From Apoderus coryli (taxonomy: Eukaryota > Arthropoda > Insecta > Coleoptera > Attelabidae): a stretch of DNA of 64,000 nt. Both the position numbers and the translations under genes were made by a program. Below the pieces are notes generated by a model that saw only the letters and a list, made by a program, of their open reading frames with translations, was not told the DNA's origin and ran no database searches. Location of the stretch: NCBI GenBank assembly GCA_911728435.2, contig OU452206.1, positions 20,038,821 through 20,102,820 on the forward strand. Direction: 5' to 3'. Positions 61,266-64,000 of this stretch are shown piece after piece (within the stretch, counting starts at the first letter, position 1; every line of letters starts with the position of its first letter).

Positions 61266-64000
61266 TCCGCAGAATTAAAAAGACCTCCTCGTATATGTGA
61301 TAAATGCACACAGTTTTCCACCAAATTTAGGAAGTCGCAACGGAATTAAATCAAACCTACGAAGAACTAACTACATATATATACAATGACAGGAGAGGCG
61401 TACGAATATATACGCTGAAAATGAGTTATTTCATGGTCCGATGGAAATAATTAAGCTTATATTCGGTGAAATTGAATTCCACCCTACGGGAAAATCTACC
61501 ACTGCTGTACCTATATAGATCGGTAAAGCGAAATGCAAGTTTACCTGTGCCTTCTGTCTGACGGGCACAGTTAGAATTTACACCGATATGCTTTCATGTT
61601 GTTAAAATTTATTTTTGTTAAATCAACTATATACAGGGTTGGCATTTTATGAGAGTCATATGTATATCTTTTCTGAGACTTAAGAAAAAAATTGTTAAAA
61701 CAAAAGTTTCTCGATTTTAAGGCAATTATTTAATTATTTGAGTGTTAATAATACAGGGCTGGAAATTTGCTTCATACTACCAGACGGGCCGTTTCCTACT
61801 CAATTTAAGCCTAACGTTGTCCGAGGTCTTGCACCGTATGGGTACCTACACGTTTTCATTATGGATATTTTCTTTCACATAACTCACATCTTGAAACATA
61901 AAATCTGCGGAGCAAATATCAGGCTACCATCCAGTAAGATTCCCAGATCTTTAACCACAGCGACCCACATTAGTGATGACTGCTTCAAGATGATATAATT
62001 GAAAGAAATAAAATGTTCAAAAGGTGTTGTATTCCTTGCCGAGACGAGAAAAATGCACGTCGAGGCGAGAGTAGATAATATGTTTTATATCTCCTGGCAT
62101 CTCTAGTTTATAGTTTTCTAAGGATTGCTGTAGACAGAAATTCATGGTTTAATAGCGTTACGATTCTCCGGAAAAGCTTTTGTCGGAGACTATTTGATAA
62201 ATTCGGGTCAACCATTGCACGACAATAACCAGTAGCACGAAAGCACACATGGATGGAATAATATATTGGAAGAAAAACAGGGCTTTTATGTCTCATCACG
62301 TGCACAAACAACAAGCTCGTAGGTATATCTCTATACCAACTAGTGGAAAACTGGAAAATATCAATAATGAATGTGTACTTAATGGACGCGTCCCTATTTT
62401 TACGTGACAAGCTTTGGAGTAGCTGGAGCGCTATCACGAATGATATTATTAGTGTTCCTAAGGAATATTAAATATTCAGGAAAAATAATAATTATGTTAA
62501 AAGTTTAGAAAAGTAAAGTTTTACTAAATGAATATAGCTTTTGAGTACGAGCGAGGGCAGCGAGTATCTTAAAAACTATATGACTTCAGTGAAATAGCTT
62601 TTCACACGAGGCTTTTTATAGACATTTTTCTCAAGTTATTTTAATTATTATACGCAAAATATTCATATAAATAAAAGTATTACAAATTACAACAGCTGTT
62701 TTTGTTAGTCATACATTCCAGTCCAAGCGTTTAGCTTCTGAGGATGGAGCGTGGCTTTTGATCAGACCAAGAAAAACACTCATCTGAAAAATAAATGTTT
62801 AGTAACAAATTCAGGTTATTTATCATCTGAGCACTAATTAACTTGGAAAATTGCCAACGTACATTAAAATCACCTCAATTTAATCCGTGCAAAAGGTTAT
62901 TTTTGTATACGGGTGAATTTTAAAATTCATTGAATGGTCGTACGTCTTATGCTAGAAACTGTAGAGAATTGCTTGGTATACTAAACCCACATTGGAGATA
63001 TTGACGGGAAGCAAAACAGCAACTTTCAAAGCTTTGTTTCCGCTATTTCCGTGTAGCTGTCTACGATCTGTAGAAAAACTCCTTTCTAATTGGCACTGGT
63101 TTAACGTATCGTTGAGGTATCTCAAGAGAGTGACGAAAGTTAATTGGAAATCGTTGTCGTTGACATTCACTTGAGGAACAAAACAATGTTTACCATAATA
63201 TGATTAAGCTTGGTTGGTTTCGAAACGCTCCCGGTTGTTCCTTACCTCTATATATTGCTCCTACACCTCTGCGTGTATGTTTACGGTAAGGGTTATGTTT
63301 ACAAACAAATATAGCAATTGCTTAGTGTCAAGGGAATGTATCGAGATTTAAGGTTTGAGTCAATTTTATAACAAATATTTCAACAGAGATTATATAAATG
63401 TTTTGTTTTTCTTTGTCCCATAATAAACTAAGAAATGCGGGGACCCCCATTTTTAGTTTGTTTTTGCCAGATATAAAGGTTACACGTGTGTTGGTATGCT
63501 TGGCGATTTTTTGCTATTACTTGTGTAATAAAAAGCTCGTGCATTATACTAGAACAACTGTATTTATACTAATCTAAACGCAACATACTAGGACTGTTTT
63601 ACATTTCAACTAAAATACGTACATCCAGTAATCCAGTGATTAATTAAAGTCAACAACCGTCGAACACTGTTCTATATAACAACCAGGCTGGTAGTTATCT
63701 ACCCTCTCAACCTTCAAACCTCTAACTGACCCTCATCACAAATGCATGTATGTACATAATGCCAAGTGGGATCGATTTTATTAATTATACCCTTATGTAT
63801 ATGTATAGATTTTAAATAAAATTATTAGCGCACGGGGGTGGATTTCTATAGATGTTTTTTTAAACCTTCAAATTCGGTATAATAATTGCATGGATGTTGT
63901 CCAGGTTATACAGGATATTGCTATTGTCGGTCGATTTGAAACAATTTAAATTGCCCCAACATAACATTTATAATATGCAATCAACCACATCAATTATTCA
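61266..64000. other. Unassigned DNA to the window end
   Basis: No gene is recognised. Minus-strand open frames at 62108-62437 and 62952-63170 and a plus frame at 61738-61998 have no family signature. TATACAGGGTTGGCATTTTA near 61631 resembles the TATACAGGGTG terminus of the foldback element at 37411. The N-terminal exons of the lectin gene could still lie here as short exons that I could not recognise. Confidence 0.35.

Overview
This 64 kb window is animal nuclear DNA, almost certainly from an insect. The genes are intron-rich with GT-AG splice sites. Intergenic and intronic DNA is AT-rich and packed with non-LTR retrotransposons, mariner, IS630-like and piggyBac relics, and short inverted-repeat elements. 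A large-genome insect such as a beetle would fit, but I cannot fix the order from sequence alone.

Left part (1-13 kb): the 3' end of a netrin receptor UNC-5 gene runs on the plus strand. Its exons encode the transmembrane segment, a juxtamembrane linker and a long ZU5-UPA-death-domain exon ending at 12431. Its introns hold LINE copies on both strands, and the extracellular Ig/TSP1 exons must lie upstream of the window. From 13.1 to 18 kb there are inverted-repeat elements, including a 1.37 kb element with 64-bp perfect arms, and otherwise featureless AT-rich DNA.

Middle part (18-31 kb): this is a compact gene cluster. It holds a complete nine-exon botv/EXTL3 gene (heparan sulfate biosynthesis, plus), a 62-residue protein of unknown function (minus) diverging from Cbp20/NCBP2 (nuclear cap-binding subunit, plus), and an HP1-type chromodomain/chromoshadow gene (minus). 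The second HP1 intron contains a decayed full-length piggyBac element.

Right part (33-60 kb): one minus-strand gene spans at least 26 kb. I assembled seven phase-compatible exons from it. They encode the C-terminal half of a C-type-lectin domain followed by a long, probably extracellular, Ser/Thr/Asn-rich tail. Its introns are a dense graveyard of transposons. The best find lies here: at 43641-46052 there is a 2.4 kb DNA transposon with imperfect 115-125 bp terminal inverted repeats beginning CACAGGCCAACA. It carries an uninterrupted single-exon 566-residue ORF with Cys-rich zinc-binding-like and candidate DDE motifs. It inserted precisely into the open reading frame of a LINE, and removing it with one TT restores the LINE frame. 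I do not recognise the family. From 59.3 to 64 kb there is a 73-bp near-perfect palindrome, a mariner relic and otherwise unassigned DNA.

No tRNA, rRNA, CRISPR or prokaryotic-type feature was seen. Exon boundaries were derived by hand from splice consensus and phase, without transcripts.
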